Source: Branchiostoma floridae (Eukaryota; Chordata; Leptocardii; Amphioxiformes; Branchiostomatidae). From it: 40,332 nucleotides of DNA. Every line of letters starts with the position of its first letter. Position 1 is the stretch's first letter. The notes beneath the pieces are model-generated. The model searched no databases. It saw only the letters and a program-made list of their open reading frames with translations, and had not been told where the DNA came from. Location of the stretch: NCBI RefSeq assembly GCF_000003815.2, contig NC_049979.1, forward strand, positions 25,113,574-25,153,905, in the 5' to 3' direction. This document shows positions 21,058 through 32,387 of this stretch, piece by piece. The position numbers and the translations under genes were made by a program.

Positions 21058-24000
21058 CTATGCTTCTATGTTGTGATAGACTTTCAGCACATCGTCTCTG
21101 TTTGACAGCTCTCTGACCAGAGTAGAGGCCTGTTCCAACAAGTCTCCTGTTAGGGGAAGGGTCTGGGTTGGGATGTACTCTACTGAAGAACTTTTGGTCT
21201 CACACTGCAGTTCTGCCAACTTTTCCTGCACATTTTGGAGGTCTGCTGGGTCACAGATGAACTGAAACCAAAGCAGGCGTGATGAGTGAAGTACAGTTAC
21301 CACAGCACACCACCAGCCAAACACAATTGAAATGTGGACAATGATTAGCCAGAGGATGGTGTCCGTTGAAAATGCACCACAGTTATGGTGGAGAAGAAGG
21401 CAGGAAAAATGAGTTTAGCAACTGTTACAGTTAAACATTTTTTTTAATGATAATTGATTTGATTATATGAATGAAATCCTCTGGGAACCTCAAAACTGAT
21501 GCAGGCATGGAAATAAAATAAAAACTTTGGCCAAAAAAAATTTCCTTAATTATAAAGTCTTAAGTGGAAGGTTGAACAAATAAATGACCAAACACACAAG
21601 AGTATGGAATACAGAACAATAGATTCTTAATTTTTGCTCTTTCACATTTTCTTGAAAACCTTGAAATTGATGATGTCATTTTTTGACATCCATAAAAGTT
21701 TTGTGATATTCTATTTCATGTACACATAAGATATGGTGTATATTTGCACCAATGTCATCCATATCAGCAAATCAACATGACCTAAACACTTGTACCTGTA
21801 TGACCTCCATGTCATCTTCATCGACCACCTGCTCCACATCCTCAGCTCCAGCCTCTATGGCCACCTCCTCTGCCCGGTCCATGTCCAGATCACTGCTGAC
21901 CATGATGACCCCTTTTCTTTCAAAGGCATGGCGAACCTTACTTCCATACACTCCCCTGTGGAGAACACAGACCAGTCATCAGGGCTCATCACATACCATT
22001 CCATCTTTGCTCCACAACTCATCCAGGTCTTGTTATCTTATAAGCAGAATCTTTGCTTGTATATGATCTATATATGCCAAATAGCAGCTATGCAAGCAAC
22101 TGGATGATTTTGGAAACTGTCAGACATGCAATATCTTTTGTCAGTGACTATATAACAAAAGACAGCTGATTAGTCCGACTGCTGCATTCAGTGCATTAAG
22201 CCCATTTCCTGTGAAAACGTTAGCTACAATGTAGATTGCGCTAGATTCAGCCCTCCTCACGTGAGACAATAGTACACACAATATCACAATCTTATTGTCA
22301 AATCATGATTATGATTGTCAATCATAAAATAAATTTATTTATGTTTGTTTACTCTAATTCATCACTAACTTTTGAAGACAGCAAAATTACAAAAGCATTT
22401 CAAGTTAGGCACACTGTCTATATAGCCTTTAGCACAGTTTAAGTCAGTTAGATTCAGGAAAATGTCTCACAGTGTTTGCCACTTGTAAGGTGACTGTGAT
22501 TTGTTCATGAACAGTATGAATGCATTTCTTATCCAAGTATGTTCTCTAGATGAATGTGTCAAAACTTCATTCATCAAAACTTGACCACTCTCTGGCAACT
22601 AGCGCCCCCCTTTCATGATACATTAGAATACATTTCAACGCATGCCTTTGTACCATGTTGTGCAACTAATTTTTTAATGTGTATTATAATTGTCATTTCA
22701 TGTCAACTATTAGTGTTGTTACAATAAGAAGGTGATAAATCCATGTCTCAAATTTGAACAAATAAGATGTCTAAAATATCAGCAGTATTGCAGAAAGTCT
22801 GATCAGGACCCACCCGTGTGTTTTGCAAAGTTTTCTCAGCTGATCTCTGGTCTGCTTGCTGGCATCTGTCACCACGTCCACCAGGATACAAGCACCGCCC
22901 GGACCCTGTATGTCTGCCTGGGAACTAACCAGGGGCTTATCCTTGTTTCCATGCTGAGACAAAAGGGAAACAATGTGAAGGATGAAAACTGAGACTCTTT
23001 TTACACAACCTTTGCCTTATATCCACCAAAGTGAGTGAGTTTATGTGTCGGTGACCATCTGCCACCTTCCTAAGGGCATTTCTGACTAAATCACATTGCG
23101 CTTAGTCGATGCCTACAGCTGCAGTGTCAAATGTAAGTACATGTTGTATTTAGATATAATTTTTTATTGACAATTGTTATGTATACTTCTGAAAATAGTT
23201 TCATCAGGTTGGTAGAATATAGGATGAAGGAGAGTTCTTCTTACACAACCAGTGGGTACTTACATTGCTTACGTTTCCATGTCTCTCAGACACCTTCGTC
23301 AGAGCTTCTAACTGGAGTTCTGCTTCTCACCGCTATATGTAGCCGATGTAGGTGGCGCTTTAGCGGTGAGAAACAATCCCAAATGTGGCTTAGCTTGTAT
23401 CCCCCCTCGTCCCGGTTCATCACTGGGGTTAACTAGCGGAGAGAAGCAGAACTCCAGTTAGAAGCTCTGACGAAGGTGTCTGAGAGACATCAAAACGTAA
23501 GCAATGTAAGTACCTAATGGTTGTGTAAGAAGAATTCTCTTTCATCCTGTTATGTATACTGTAAATGCACTTAAGTTAGATTGGATTCAATTTTGCGAAG
23601 CAGAAAATGGAGTGTTCAGGGTAGCACCATATACAGTAGTGACCAGTACTGGTACAGAAAATTCAGGTCCAGTTCAAGCCCAGAGGATCAGGTCCAGATC
23701 CGGACCTGAACCTGATTCAGTATGTGAAAACTTGTGAGAATGGACGATACTCAAAACAGTGGTCCATTTTGCTACAAAGAAATCTGTTTTGTGAAGTATT
23801 TGACTCCCATTAGCGTTTTAAAATTCTACAAGGCTATCCACCTCTGTACGATTGACTGCAAGACTTGGTAGAAATGACTATGAACTCTACTCTACTTTGC
23901 CCTTGGTATTTCCATAGTCGGAAATGTTAACCAGCTTGCTATGTTGTTTTCTTTACTCCTGCCACACCATTTGCCTAACATGGGATGAATATTCTTTTTT

Positions 24001-27000
24001 TCCATCAACTTTTTATTTCACCCACCCCGCTCCACTAATTCACTGTCAAAATCTGAGAAAGTATAATCGCTGTGGCTCAATAGACATTTGCATGAGGAAG
24101 CCTTTATACCAAAGAATGCATCAATATGACAGAAGTTTCCACCTACTGCAGTCTTCACGGCATGTTCTATGCTGGCCTTCGTCATCCCTTTGTCCTTAGC
24201 TATGCTAATGATGCTGTCCAATTTACTATTCAGGTCAGGATTGGGGCCGTCCTCTGTAAACAAAAACAATAACTTAAAACTTGACAACACATAACAAAAT
24301 ACTGTTGTCTCCATATGTTACAATGTTCATAATCATTGACCCCTATGTTAAAGGCAACCTAAGCAATATTACAGCGTCAAAGTGGAAATATTCTGAATAA
24401 GGCAATCTGCATGATATTGACATCTACTGCACTGTATTCTCACATTTACATCATAATTTGATACTTTGAGCGGTTAAAAACAGCGCAGAGACAAGTTGCA
24501 CGAGGAAATTCCTTATTATTGTACCCCAAAAAAATAAGGACTTGATCTGGAATCCTTGTGCAACTCATTCCCACGCTGTTTTTAACGGCTCAATTTATGA
24601 AATAATGATGTAAATGTGCTAAAATAGTGCACTAGATGTCAATATTATACAGACTGCCTTATTCAGAATATTTCCACTTTTAACAATGTGATATTGCTTA
24701 GGTTGCCTTTAAGTAGGTTCAGTCCTATAGTTTAGCTGACCACTGACTCCTACAGTTCAGCCATGTTGGAACAAAGTCTCCTCAAGTTAGTTGCACTTGT
24801 GTCGCCCGTGAGACGTCTCTTTAGCGGTCCTTCTACTAACTGGCGGAAACTTTCCAACAACACTGGAAAGTATCCAAGCTATGTAAACCTCCTTTCAACT
24901 TACCAACATTTTTCAATATTTGGTATTATAAATATGCATATATCACAGGACTCATCTCCATATTTGGAAGGATAGCAACTAGGAAAAGTTACAACATGGA
25001 AGTAAAAATACAGGTTGTCTCAAACTCAGGAACACCATAGCAGGGCTCGAAATTCATTTTGGGGATTAGGTGCACTGGTGCACCCAGCTTCAAAAAATTG
25101 TATACTAGTATACTTTGATAACTTAACATACATAAACGTAAGAAAATATTTGGGTGCACCCTGTGCACCCACAGAAAATAATTGGGTGCACAGCTCCAAT
25201 CTTGGGTGCACCTGGGTGCACATGCACCCAGTATTTCGAGCCCTGCCATAGTGATCGAATATTTCACCTCATCATGATTACAAACTACAACAATAAAGAA
25301 GAGAACATGCTTGAAACTTGTTTTTTGTTTGCCTTTTCATATCTCTGTTGGATATTTGTATATGCAATAATACATGTACATGATTTTAGGAAGTTAATCA
25401 AGCCTTAAATATCCTATGACAGGGCTCAAAATACCACCTGCATTTGCAGGTAAAATTGGTGCCGTGAAGGTATTTCTGGTGTCTACCTGCACCTAACCTG
25501 CACTGGTCCATGCACTGGGTTTTATACATAAATGACCTGCAATGTAGGAGATTGTTATTAGCTGCATCAACTGTTACCACCTACAAAGTATGAAAGAAAA
25601 AAATACCTATGGTTCCATAACAATTTTAGTATGATACATAACTCTTTATATGAGAGTGGTGCAGGTAAAATTTGTCTGGTCAGGTAATTTTCAATGTTAC
25701 CTGCACCAGTGTAGGTATGCAGAAAAAAACTATTTTGAGCCCTGTGTGAACATCATACACAAATGAGACTATCATTGTATATGACCTCTGACCTTTCACT
25801 GCCACTCGTATTTGCAAGGCATACTTGGCAAACAACATGGACTTGGCCTGATCTTTGGGACCTTTGATGTGGCGAACCTGAAATAAAAAACAGCATGATA
25901 TTATAAAAGGCAAATGTCTAGAAACAAAAAATTTGCTAGCTAACCAATTGAGTAAGTGATCAGACATACTCAGGGGTGCCTAGAACTAGTAGAAGGGAAC
26001 TTGCATAGACCTTTTTCACACTTCCCATAATACAATGCGACAGGGTTCCGGATATGGATGTTGACTGGGATGTTACCACTGTTGCCCAGGGTGCGAAACC
26101 AGGGTGAAAACAGCTAAAACCTTCAGTACGGCGGCGGCAAAGCACATTAACTAATGACGCGTCTAGCAAATATAGTTACAGTGCACGGGACATGGTTAAA
26201 TCACTTTCTGACAACAAAGAACAAAGGCTGCAGACGAAACGCAAGTCGTGACCCATGAGGTCATCGGGCGAAACCAACTAACAGCCACAGTGGTGACGGG
26301 CTTGCTAGTTTATACTTCTGACCACTCAAATTGAAAAATTCTCAGCCCTAATGATAGTTGTACTATATTTTCCGGACAAATCATTAGTTTATATGCTTTG
26401 CCGCCCTCGTATTGCAGGTTTTAGCTGGTTTCAACCTGGTTTCCAGCCTGGGCAACGGTGGTAACATCCCAGTCAACATCCATATCCGGAACCCTATCGC
26501 AATGTATTATGGGAAGTGTGAAAAAGGTCTATTCTTGTCCACTTTCATGTGTTCTCTAAATGCATTCAAGTTTGCTGGGATTTAATTTCGGAAAAGAAAA
26601 AGGAAAAGAAACTTTTCGCGGTGGTCTTAAGATTGCAGAATCACCATGGTAGTCTCTTACTACCCTAAAACTAGTAAAAGATACTTTCAAAGTATTTTTT
26701 CTAAGGTAGCGAGTGAAAGGAGCCCTGGTAGAAATTGGATGGCACCCAGGCTAACAAAAATCCCGTTCAGTGTCCAATATTCTGACCTGGAAGTGAAATG
26801 GTATGACCTGGTTATTCAATCATTGTGGATGTTTCGAGAGACTTCCGATGACAGAGAACTGTGGCATTTGGCAGCGCTTAAACCCCACTGTTACATCAGT
26901 ACTGATTCTGAAGAGAGCATCAGTGGTTGTTGTAAATTTGATCTTGCGTTGGAAGAAAGTTTTTTAAGCTTTGTAACATTACTATGATCACTACCAACCA

Positions 27001-27495
27001 AGATGAGTTGGAGCAACAGTGGGCTATCCGCCTTTGAGGTCACAGCCGCCGCGGGGGTAATACAGCCTCTGCGGTTCAGGTAACGAACGTAAGTACATGT
27101 AGTAGAGTCATACAGTGCATTACAACGCAGATGAGGTAACTTAGGGAAAATTCTGATCCTGACAAATGGACAAAAATTCTTATTGAGAAGAACAACATTA
27201 CCAAATTTGTACTTGACCAACTTAAAAAATCCAACGCTATTATTTTATGAATATAGAATACCTTTGACCACTTGTTGTGTCCAGCAAACTGGCCAGGACT
27301 GCAGTGGATGTTTCTAGAACCGTATGAGGTAACGTTAACGTTAGGTGAAACATCGCGGAATTTGGCCGGCAGTCCCGTGCAGGCCTGCGCTTGTTGAAGT
27401 ACTGACCTCCACATGGCCGCTACATAGCACATTTGCCTACCGCTAAAAACAGGAATCGTTTTCGTTGCGAGAGCCATCGCAACTGCGTGAACCAA
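21058..27495 (-). CDS. TACO1: TACO1, mitochondrial translational activator of COX1 (YebC/PmpR family)
   Basis: Six exons in transcript order: 27495-27262, 25877-25793, 24253-24147, 22953-22814, 21955-21805, 21261-21058. They give 306 residues (human protein about 297). Family marks are AGHNKWSK across the first border, VRHIKGPKD, the GPGG turn in exon 4, RHAFERKGVI, AIEAGAEDVEQV, FICDPADL and the end VYHNIEA. In known homologues TACO1 binds COX1 mRNA in the mitochondrial matrix and aids its translation. The N-terminus suits a targeting peptide, but the start is uncertain: in-frame ATGs occur at residues 1, 7, 22 and 28 (MWRSVLQQAQ). For exon 3 I chose the donor GTAGGT, which leaves phase 0 and meets the strong acceptor TTTTGTCTCAG before exon 4. 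The neighbouring GTGGAA donor would break the frame. Introns carry at least five transposons. Confidence 0.93.
23221..23548. mobile_element. Fold-back MITE with ~110-bp arms
   Basis: The left arm (AGGATGAAGGAGAGTTCTTC...) and the right arm, its reverse complement, share TTACACAACCA, TACTTACATTGCTTACGTTT, GTCTCTCAGACACCTTCGTC and AACTGGAGTTCTGCTTCTC. A 110-bp centre separates them. It lies in a TACO1 intron. No clear target duplication. Confidence 0.85.
23566..23632. mobile_element. Fragment of the GCGGT MITE family
   Basis: It begins TACTGTAAATGCACTTAAGTT and continues ATTCAATTTTGCG ... GGTAGCACCAT, the order seen in copies A and B read on the other strand. It runs into the hAT-like fragment that follows. 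Confidence 0.6.
23640..23905 (-). mobile_element. Fragment of the hAT-like family seen at 38082-39637
   Basis: TACTGGTACAGAAAATTCAGGTCC, then alternating GGTCC/GGACC motifs, and ACTCTACTCTACTTTG at the far end match, in reverse, the sequence flanking the nested element at 38478-39595. Here the two parts are joined without the nested element, so this copy shows the state before that insertion. Confidence 0.7.
24352..24708. mobile_element. TTAA-flanked fold-back MITE
   Basis: TTAA at 24348-24351 and 24709-24712 flank ends AGGCAACCTAAGCAATAT and ATATTGCTTAGGTTGCCT. The arms pair over nearly the whole length (about 170 bp each; shared GTGGAAATATTCTGAATAAG, ATATTGACATCTA, GTTAAAAACAGCG). It lies in a TACO1 intron, 98 bp from exon 3. 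Confidence 0.9.
25041..25245. mobile_element. CAGGGCTCGAAAT family element, copy 2 (different core)
   Basis: The ends are CAGGGCTCGAAAT and ATTTCGAGCCCTG, with an exact CCATAG flank on both sides as a target duplication. The interior repeats GGTGCACC/GGGTGCAC rather than the ACCTGCA of copies 1 and 3. Confidence 0.88.
25420..25744. mobile_element. CAGGGCTCGAAAT family element, copy 3
   Basis: The ends are CAGGGCTCAAAATACC and TATTTTGAGCCCTG. The interior closely follows copy 1 (AACCTGCACTGGTCCA, ACTGGGTTTTATACATA). It lies 49 bp from TACO1 exon 2, in the intron. Confidence 0.88.
26005..26532. mobile_element. 528-bp fold-back element with ~140-bp arms
   Basis: The left arm starts ATAGACCTTTTTCACACTTC and the right arm is its reverse complement ending GGTCTAT. 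The arms share GGATATGGATGTTGACTGGG, TGTTACCAC and TTGCCCAGG. It lies in TACO1 intron 1. Confidence 0.85.
26605..26665. mobile_element. Fragment of the GCGGT MITE family
   Basis: CTTTTCGCGGTGGTCTTAAG ... GAATCACCATGGTAGTCTCT follows the interior order of the family at 1694-1900. Both ends are missing. Confidence 0.45.
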
Positions 27496-28042
27496 AATTA
27501 CCCTAGTACTGTCTCTTGCCTAGAAGCTAAGTTATCCTTGTGGCACATGGGCCTCTGCGCTTCGAACTGTGTTACAGTCTCTGCGGTTCAGGTAAATTCA
27601 GTCGGTTTTAGTCAGATGTGCGAGTGCTCGTCCGCCATCTTTGATTAACCTTTGGCCTTTGACCAAAAAACAATGTCATGCAGTAACCTCACTGGTCCTC
27701 AGCACCAAGAGGCCACGTCTAGCGAAATAATAGACGTTAAACGAGGACAACAACAACAACAACCTCCTTGGAGAAAGCTCCAATATATCACTGTTGTACG
27801 GCCGAAATTCTCGTTAGGAGATCGAATATTAGAGGAATCCAAGTGTAAAATAATATTTGTGACGCTTTTTGGCGACGCCTCAGGGGCTAGCCTAATGTTA
27901 ACGTTAGTGGGCGTCCGTTTGGCAAGGATTCCCAGAACTTGATAGGTAACGTTATGTTTGATTTATTTTCCGCGCGTAAACATACTCTAGTAACTCAGCT
28001 GGGTGGATTGGTTTCACTCTTGGTGTGTTGGTGGGGTGTGAC
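27496..28042. promoter_or_regulatory. 5' flank of TACO1, promoter expected here
   Basis: It lies directly upstream of the first TACO1 exon. CpG is more frequent here than in the surrounding sequence (about 27340-27620). I see no TATA box that decides the start. The phrase CTCTGCGGTTCAGGTAA appears at about 27575-27593, and nearly the same (CCTCTGCGGTTCAGGTAA) at 27065-27082. Confidence 0.35.
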
Positions 28043-28045
28043 TAA

Positions 28046-28735
28046 GGCCCCGTTCATACTAGGATTCGCATATCCGGATATATCCGGGTACGGCGTGAAT
28101 CCTGATATATCCATTTGCGTTCATACCAGGGTTAGACGAATCCGGATATGATTATTCGTGTCCAAAATCAGATCCGGATATATCCTAATTACATCATCTG
28201 ATACTGTTTGGTGACGTCAAACGTAACTCTCAAGTATCGTTTGCATTGGTGTATGATGGTAAGGGTGAGGCAACGGGCTGCGTCGTGCACTTGGAAGAAG
28301 GGAATGCAACCAAAATGACGGAGTGTTTGCACGGCTACAAGTACACGTCTTCACGACCTACTCGAAACTTTAAAATGATCTTTATTCTTCAACTGACCGT
28401 TCTAGAATGTTGTTTAGAACAGGTGTTCGTACCCTGCCACCTGCGACGCAGCCCGTTGCCTCATCCTTACCATGCTACATCAGGCAAACGCTACTTAAGA
28501 GTTACGTTTGACGTCAGATCCGACAGCGAATCCGGATACGTGAATCCTATTGCGTTCATACCAGGGTTCACCCCGCAGCGAATCCGGATAAATCCACCTC
28601 CAGATGTGGATTCGGCGTATCCGGATATATCCCATAAAGATCCGGATTCGGACCGTTCATACCAGGGTTCGCGAATCCGGATTCACCACGAATCAGGATA
28701 TATCCGGATACGCGAATCCTAGTATGAACGGGGTG
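28046..28735. mobile_element. 690-bp fold-back DNA transposon with internal iterons
   Basis: The ends GGCCCCGTTCATACTAGG and CCTAGTATGAACGGGGTG are inverted, and TAA flanks both (28043-28045 and 28736-28738), a Harbinger-type target. The arms pair almost to the centre: GACGTCAAACGTAACTCT and GAGGCAACGGGCTGCGTCG return inverted. Near the ends CGTTCATACCAGGGTT and AATCCGGATATATCC are repeated, more often in the right arm. The long ORF across it is a by-product. Confidence 0.9.
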
Positions 28736-28769
28736 TAAAGCTTGAAATTATTAGATTTTAGGCCCCCTA

Positions 28770-29300
28770 GCAGCTTCCCTTGGCACTGCAGCGCAACTTC
28801 CGGTTTTGCTAACTCATGTTCTGAAAAAGCTATGGTCACGAGTTTTGGGTGTTAAATAGCTCATAATTTGTGCTCAGAAAGAAGTGACATACGTTTGGGC
28901 CCCCTAGCGGCTAGTTTTGGGATAGCAGGGGCATTTTGTCAAAAAGGATTGCTTGAGAAGGGAACAACGGATTTTCATGATTTTTGGTATGCAGGTAACG
29001 TTACCTAAGACAATGTTGTACAAGATGAAATACTGATTATGGAAAATAGGATACATTTGCATTATTAATGAGAATATTCTGTCATATCAGTTTTTTCAAT
29101 GTATCTCTTGTCCTGGTCATGATAAGGTTTTGACATTTGGGTGGTAGATAGCGTTTAGCGTGGCATGACACAGCGGGGCAAGTTTCAACCCCCTAACATT
29201 CAATTTTGGAACTGCAGGGGCATTTTTGTCGACATTCCAAAGAGGATAACTGAAGAAAAAACAACGGATTGCCATCATTTTAGACATGCAGGTAGCTTAG
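28770..29300. repeat. Repeat related to the inside of the 9966-11953 element
   Basis: GGCCCCCTAGCAGCTT, GGGCCCCCTAGCGGCTA and AACCCCCTAACATTCAATT, each followed by TTTTGG and GCAG(G)GGC, recur at intervals. The same phrases occur around 11090-11220. The borders are not clear. Confidence 0.5.
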
Positions 29301-29532
29301 GCAAATTGTTCATAATGTTGTCAATTGTTGTCATGCTATGATTATATGTAATCATTAACGTTACTAGTATGGATGTCTCTTTCAAACCAAGGAGGTAAAA
29401 ACTCTTTTTGATTGTTAGTCCTATTTCATTCACTTGTAATGCTGATTCTAAATCTAATAATTGTAAAGTATAACATCAATTCAGCGTCTGGGCTGCCAGT
29501 GTTAGATTTTGAGAGTATTTCTTCTCAATAAA

Positions 29533-29560
29533 TTCATCATCATCATCATTATTATGATAC
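29533..29560. repeat. (CAT)n microsatellite
   Basis: A short run of CAT/ATC triplets, then ATT. Confidence 0.6.
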
Positions 29561-29647
29561 TGATACTGTGATAGCAGTAAGTCATGCTTACTTGAACATG
29601 ACAAGAGTAATGCAAACAAGACATTTAAAAATCTTACATCAAACCTC

Positions 29648-29653
29648 TTTATT
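29648..29653 (-). terminator. Candidate PRDX5 polyadenylation signal
   Basis: AATAAA on the minus strand, about 170 bases after the PRDX5 stop codon, a normal distance. Confidence 0.5.
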
Positions 29654-29821
29654 TTCAATGCCAGCAAACATCACATAATTCTTTTTCAAGCAATCACAGT
29701 TTTCAGACCATAGAAGCATTAGGCCATAAGACAAACTTAATTTTCTAATCCACAGAATAGATAACAATGAAACAATGTTACTGTAGATTATGTGACAGAC
29801 TGAGTAAGGCTATAGCATAAA

Positions 29822-31221
29822 CTACAGCTTCAGCTCCTCAGCCAGACTGCAGGAGAGACCAGTTCCATCCGGTTCCACGTTCAGCTGCTTTACTTCACCA
29901 TCTTCAACCAACATGGAGTACCTGGAGTGGGATGAACCATGATAAGAGAGTCAAAGTTTTTTCTTTACTTACTTTCACAGTTCAACAGAAAACATTTACG
30001 CTCATTGACAGCCAATCAAATGTTCCCAGCATTTTGGTATAGGATGATTGCTTGGGTGAAACTTTTAAAGAAAATCACATTAGCCACTATTGGATTATGA
30101 TGACAGATGTCTGTTCACCTTTGTCTTGAAATGTTTTATATTTTGTGTAGATCACAGAAAAGTTACATAAGGTAAGGCCATTCCCTTAATTGACTGGGAT
30201 TTTCATTTACTTTGGCACTTCTGTAACTGCAAATTCATTTACTTTAGCAGTGGTCTTATTTCAAGGTACAGTGTAGGAGGGAAAAGGAGCTTTTCACAGT
30301 GTTTTTAATGTAAAGTATACTACAATTGTACTTGTATTGTCTTTAAGTCTGCGTGCATCAATTTTGGGGTTCCTAAAGGATGGCATCCATATAATGAAAT
30401 TAACATGGCCCAAGTCAATATCGGTACCAATATCATACTACATGTACCTCTTGGATCTGATGTTTCCAAGAATTGCAGTGGCATCCAGGTCTAAGCCAAT
30501 GGCCTGTGAAGAAAAGCACACAAATACATGTGTATCAAATAATCATGTAAGAGCCAGAGACAGAAGGAAGTGGAGGAGGCTGATACTGGATGCTACCATA
30601 GTCCCCGACCCTCAGATATGAGGATGGGACTAGGTAAAGTCTACATAATTTGATGGGTTAAAATTCTTTTCCGCAGAAAGTGGGAGATGACTTCTGATTT
30701 TACCTTGGTGAATTCTGCTCCTGTGTCAGCAAGCATACGGACCTAGAGGGGGCATATGGCAAAAGTATTTTGATAATGATTTATTTTCATGGAAATCAAG
30801 CATTACATTTTGTACTTGCACATTTTGGTGACATGATAGCAAATGAAATGAATGAGTGCTCTGAGTGTATTCATTGCATGAAGGTAGAAACTAGCTTGTG
30901 ATTGAGACCCCAATATCGCTGATCATTAATGGCACAATGAATAAAGATTAGCAGTTACTGAAAGTGTATTTGCTTCTATTAATCTCTAGACAGTCGTTGA
31001 GGTTATTATGATTGTTACAGTAGCTGTAATGATAGTTACTATGTTTTTCGTGGAATAAATCTTATGAAAGTGAATGAGAGAAATTCCACCTTCCCCTCTG
31101 CCTTCTGGTCTCTGCCCCAAGCCTCCATCACAAAGGGGTCGTTGACAGACACACAGGCGATCACCTGCACACCTTTAGCTTGCAGATCTCCGGCTCGGCT
31201 CACAAACCCTGGAAGATGTGT
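29822..31221 (-). CDS. PRDX5: PRDX5, peroxiredoxin-5, 3' four exons only
   Basis: Exons in transcript order: 31221-31090, 30742-30704, 30503-30448, 29921-29822, in phase, giving 108 residues to the stop. They read [66 protein letters not shown] and [19 protein letters not shown]. This is the C-terminal two thirds of the atypical 2-Cys peroxiredoxin 5, which reduces hydrogen and alkyl peroxides in mitochondria, peroxisomes and cytosol. The resolving cysteine (GLSCSLA) and the WGR arginine are present. The peroxidatic cysteine (in TPGCS of homologues) lies just before the first exon seen here, and I do not find that exon up to the gap at 32067. The C-terminus is LKL, not a canonical peroxisomal SKL-type signal; the human one is SQL. 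Confidence 0.93.
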
Positions 31222-31686
31222 CTGAAAAAACACACATCGGCACTCAGAGAGGACAGGCTTCACCACCTTACCTATACCGTCTTAGGAGAGTTCCAGACTG
31301 TATCATGAGTGTGCATGGCAATTGCTGTATTGTACATACATAAATTGCTACTGCAAATGCAGAGATACCGAGACCTTCCAAAAACAGTATTTCATGGGGG
31401 ATAGTAAAAATTGTGCATGATGTGAATATATAACGGGAACCATATAACTGACTTTGGTGAGACAATGTCTATTACACATATCTTGTAAGAGCTTTGAAAT
31501 AAAACCTTGACTTTTGCTCGTTTCAAATTGTTATACACTAGTTGTTCGCCAGTCATATGATTTGGTGCTAGTTTGCAGTTGTAATGTTTCTTAGTTTTAC
31601 CAAAATAGCAAAAATGTGAGGGAGGGTGAATAATTTTGCATGCGACTGTAGTATGGCAGGTTTTTACTGTCTATTCAATTCTATGG

Positions 31687-31734
31687 CCAGGAGGTCTTTA
31701 TGTAGAGGTGGTCACTAAGACAGGTTTGACTGTA
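31687..31734. mobile_element. End fragment of the ACAGTCAAACC family
   Basis: GGTCTTTATGTAGAGGTGGTC ... ACAGGTTTGACTGTA is the right end of that family without a left partner. Confidence 0.6.
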
Positions 31735-32066
31735 TCATATCTTAGGCCACACCAATTTAATTCCTTGGTTCACGGATTGGCTCGCTCCTATTTTTGAGAA
31801 AATAAAATAAAAATAAAAATTACCACTCAGCAAATTTTCACCATTAATGAAACCATTCACCAACTTTCTGGTGTAGCAAATTGGCCTTTATATTATAAAC
31901 TCCTTAAAGTGTGGGTACAGGACCTGTTACTGTACAATATACTGTTTTTGTACTTTTTTCAGCTGAAACTTTTTTTCTTTATGTTTTGGATTAGCCATTA
32001 CCTTTACCCCAACCATTTTACATTTTTATTTTATTTCGCATCTCGCTCCATATTTTTTATGAAATC

Positions 32067-32166
32067 NNNNNNNNNNNNNNNNNNNNNNNNNNNNNNNNNN
32101 NNNNNNNNNNNNNNNNNNNNNNNNNNNNNNNNNNNNNNNNNNNNNNNNNNNNNNNNNNNNNNNNNN
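32067..32166. other. Assembly gap, 100 N
   Basis: Exactly 100 N, the usual placeholder for a gap of unknown size. It lies upstream of the PRDX5 exons and directly before a G-rich repeat. Confidence 0.99.
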
Positions 32167-32360
32167 TATTGGGAGGGGAGGGGATAGGGAGAGAGGTGGA
32201 TGTAGGGGGAGAGGAGGGTGTAGGGGAGGGGAGGGTGTAGGGGTGGGGAGGGGAGGGTGTAGGGGTGGGGAGGGGAGGGGAGGGTATAGGGGAGAGGAGG
32301 GTATAGGGGTCTATAGGGGAGGGTGGAGGGGAGGAGAGGGTATAGGGGAGGGGATCGATT
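32167..32360 (+). repeat. G-rich minisatellite (GGGGAGGGTGTAGG type)
   Basis: Irregular repeats of about 12-16 bp made of GGGGAGGGG and GGGTGTAGGGG run from the gap to about 32355. They have strong G-quadruplex potential on the plus strand and are a likely cause of the gap. Confidence 0.85.
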
Positions 32361-32387
32361 TGGGGGTTTTGAGTATAGAGGTACTTA

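Noticed and set aside
24018-24314. 98-residue minus-strand open frame taken as a whole gene
   Set aside because: Only its middle (24147-24253) is coding, as TACO1 exon 3; the rest is intron.
28246-28722. 158-residue open frame, plus strand
   Set aside because: It lies wholly inside the 690-bp fold-back element and translates its palindromic arms; no protein family features.
30140-30310. Possible further copy of the GCGGT MITE family
   Set aside because: Only loose resemblance (GTAACTGCAAATTC, CAGTGGTCTTA); neither end can be identified.
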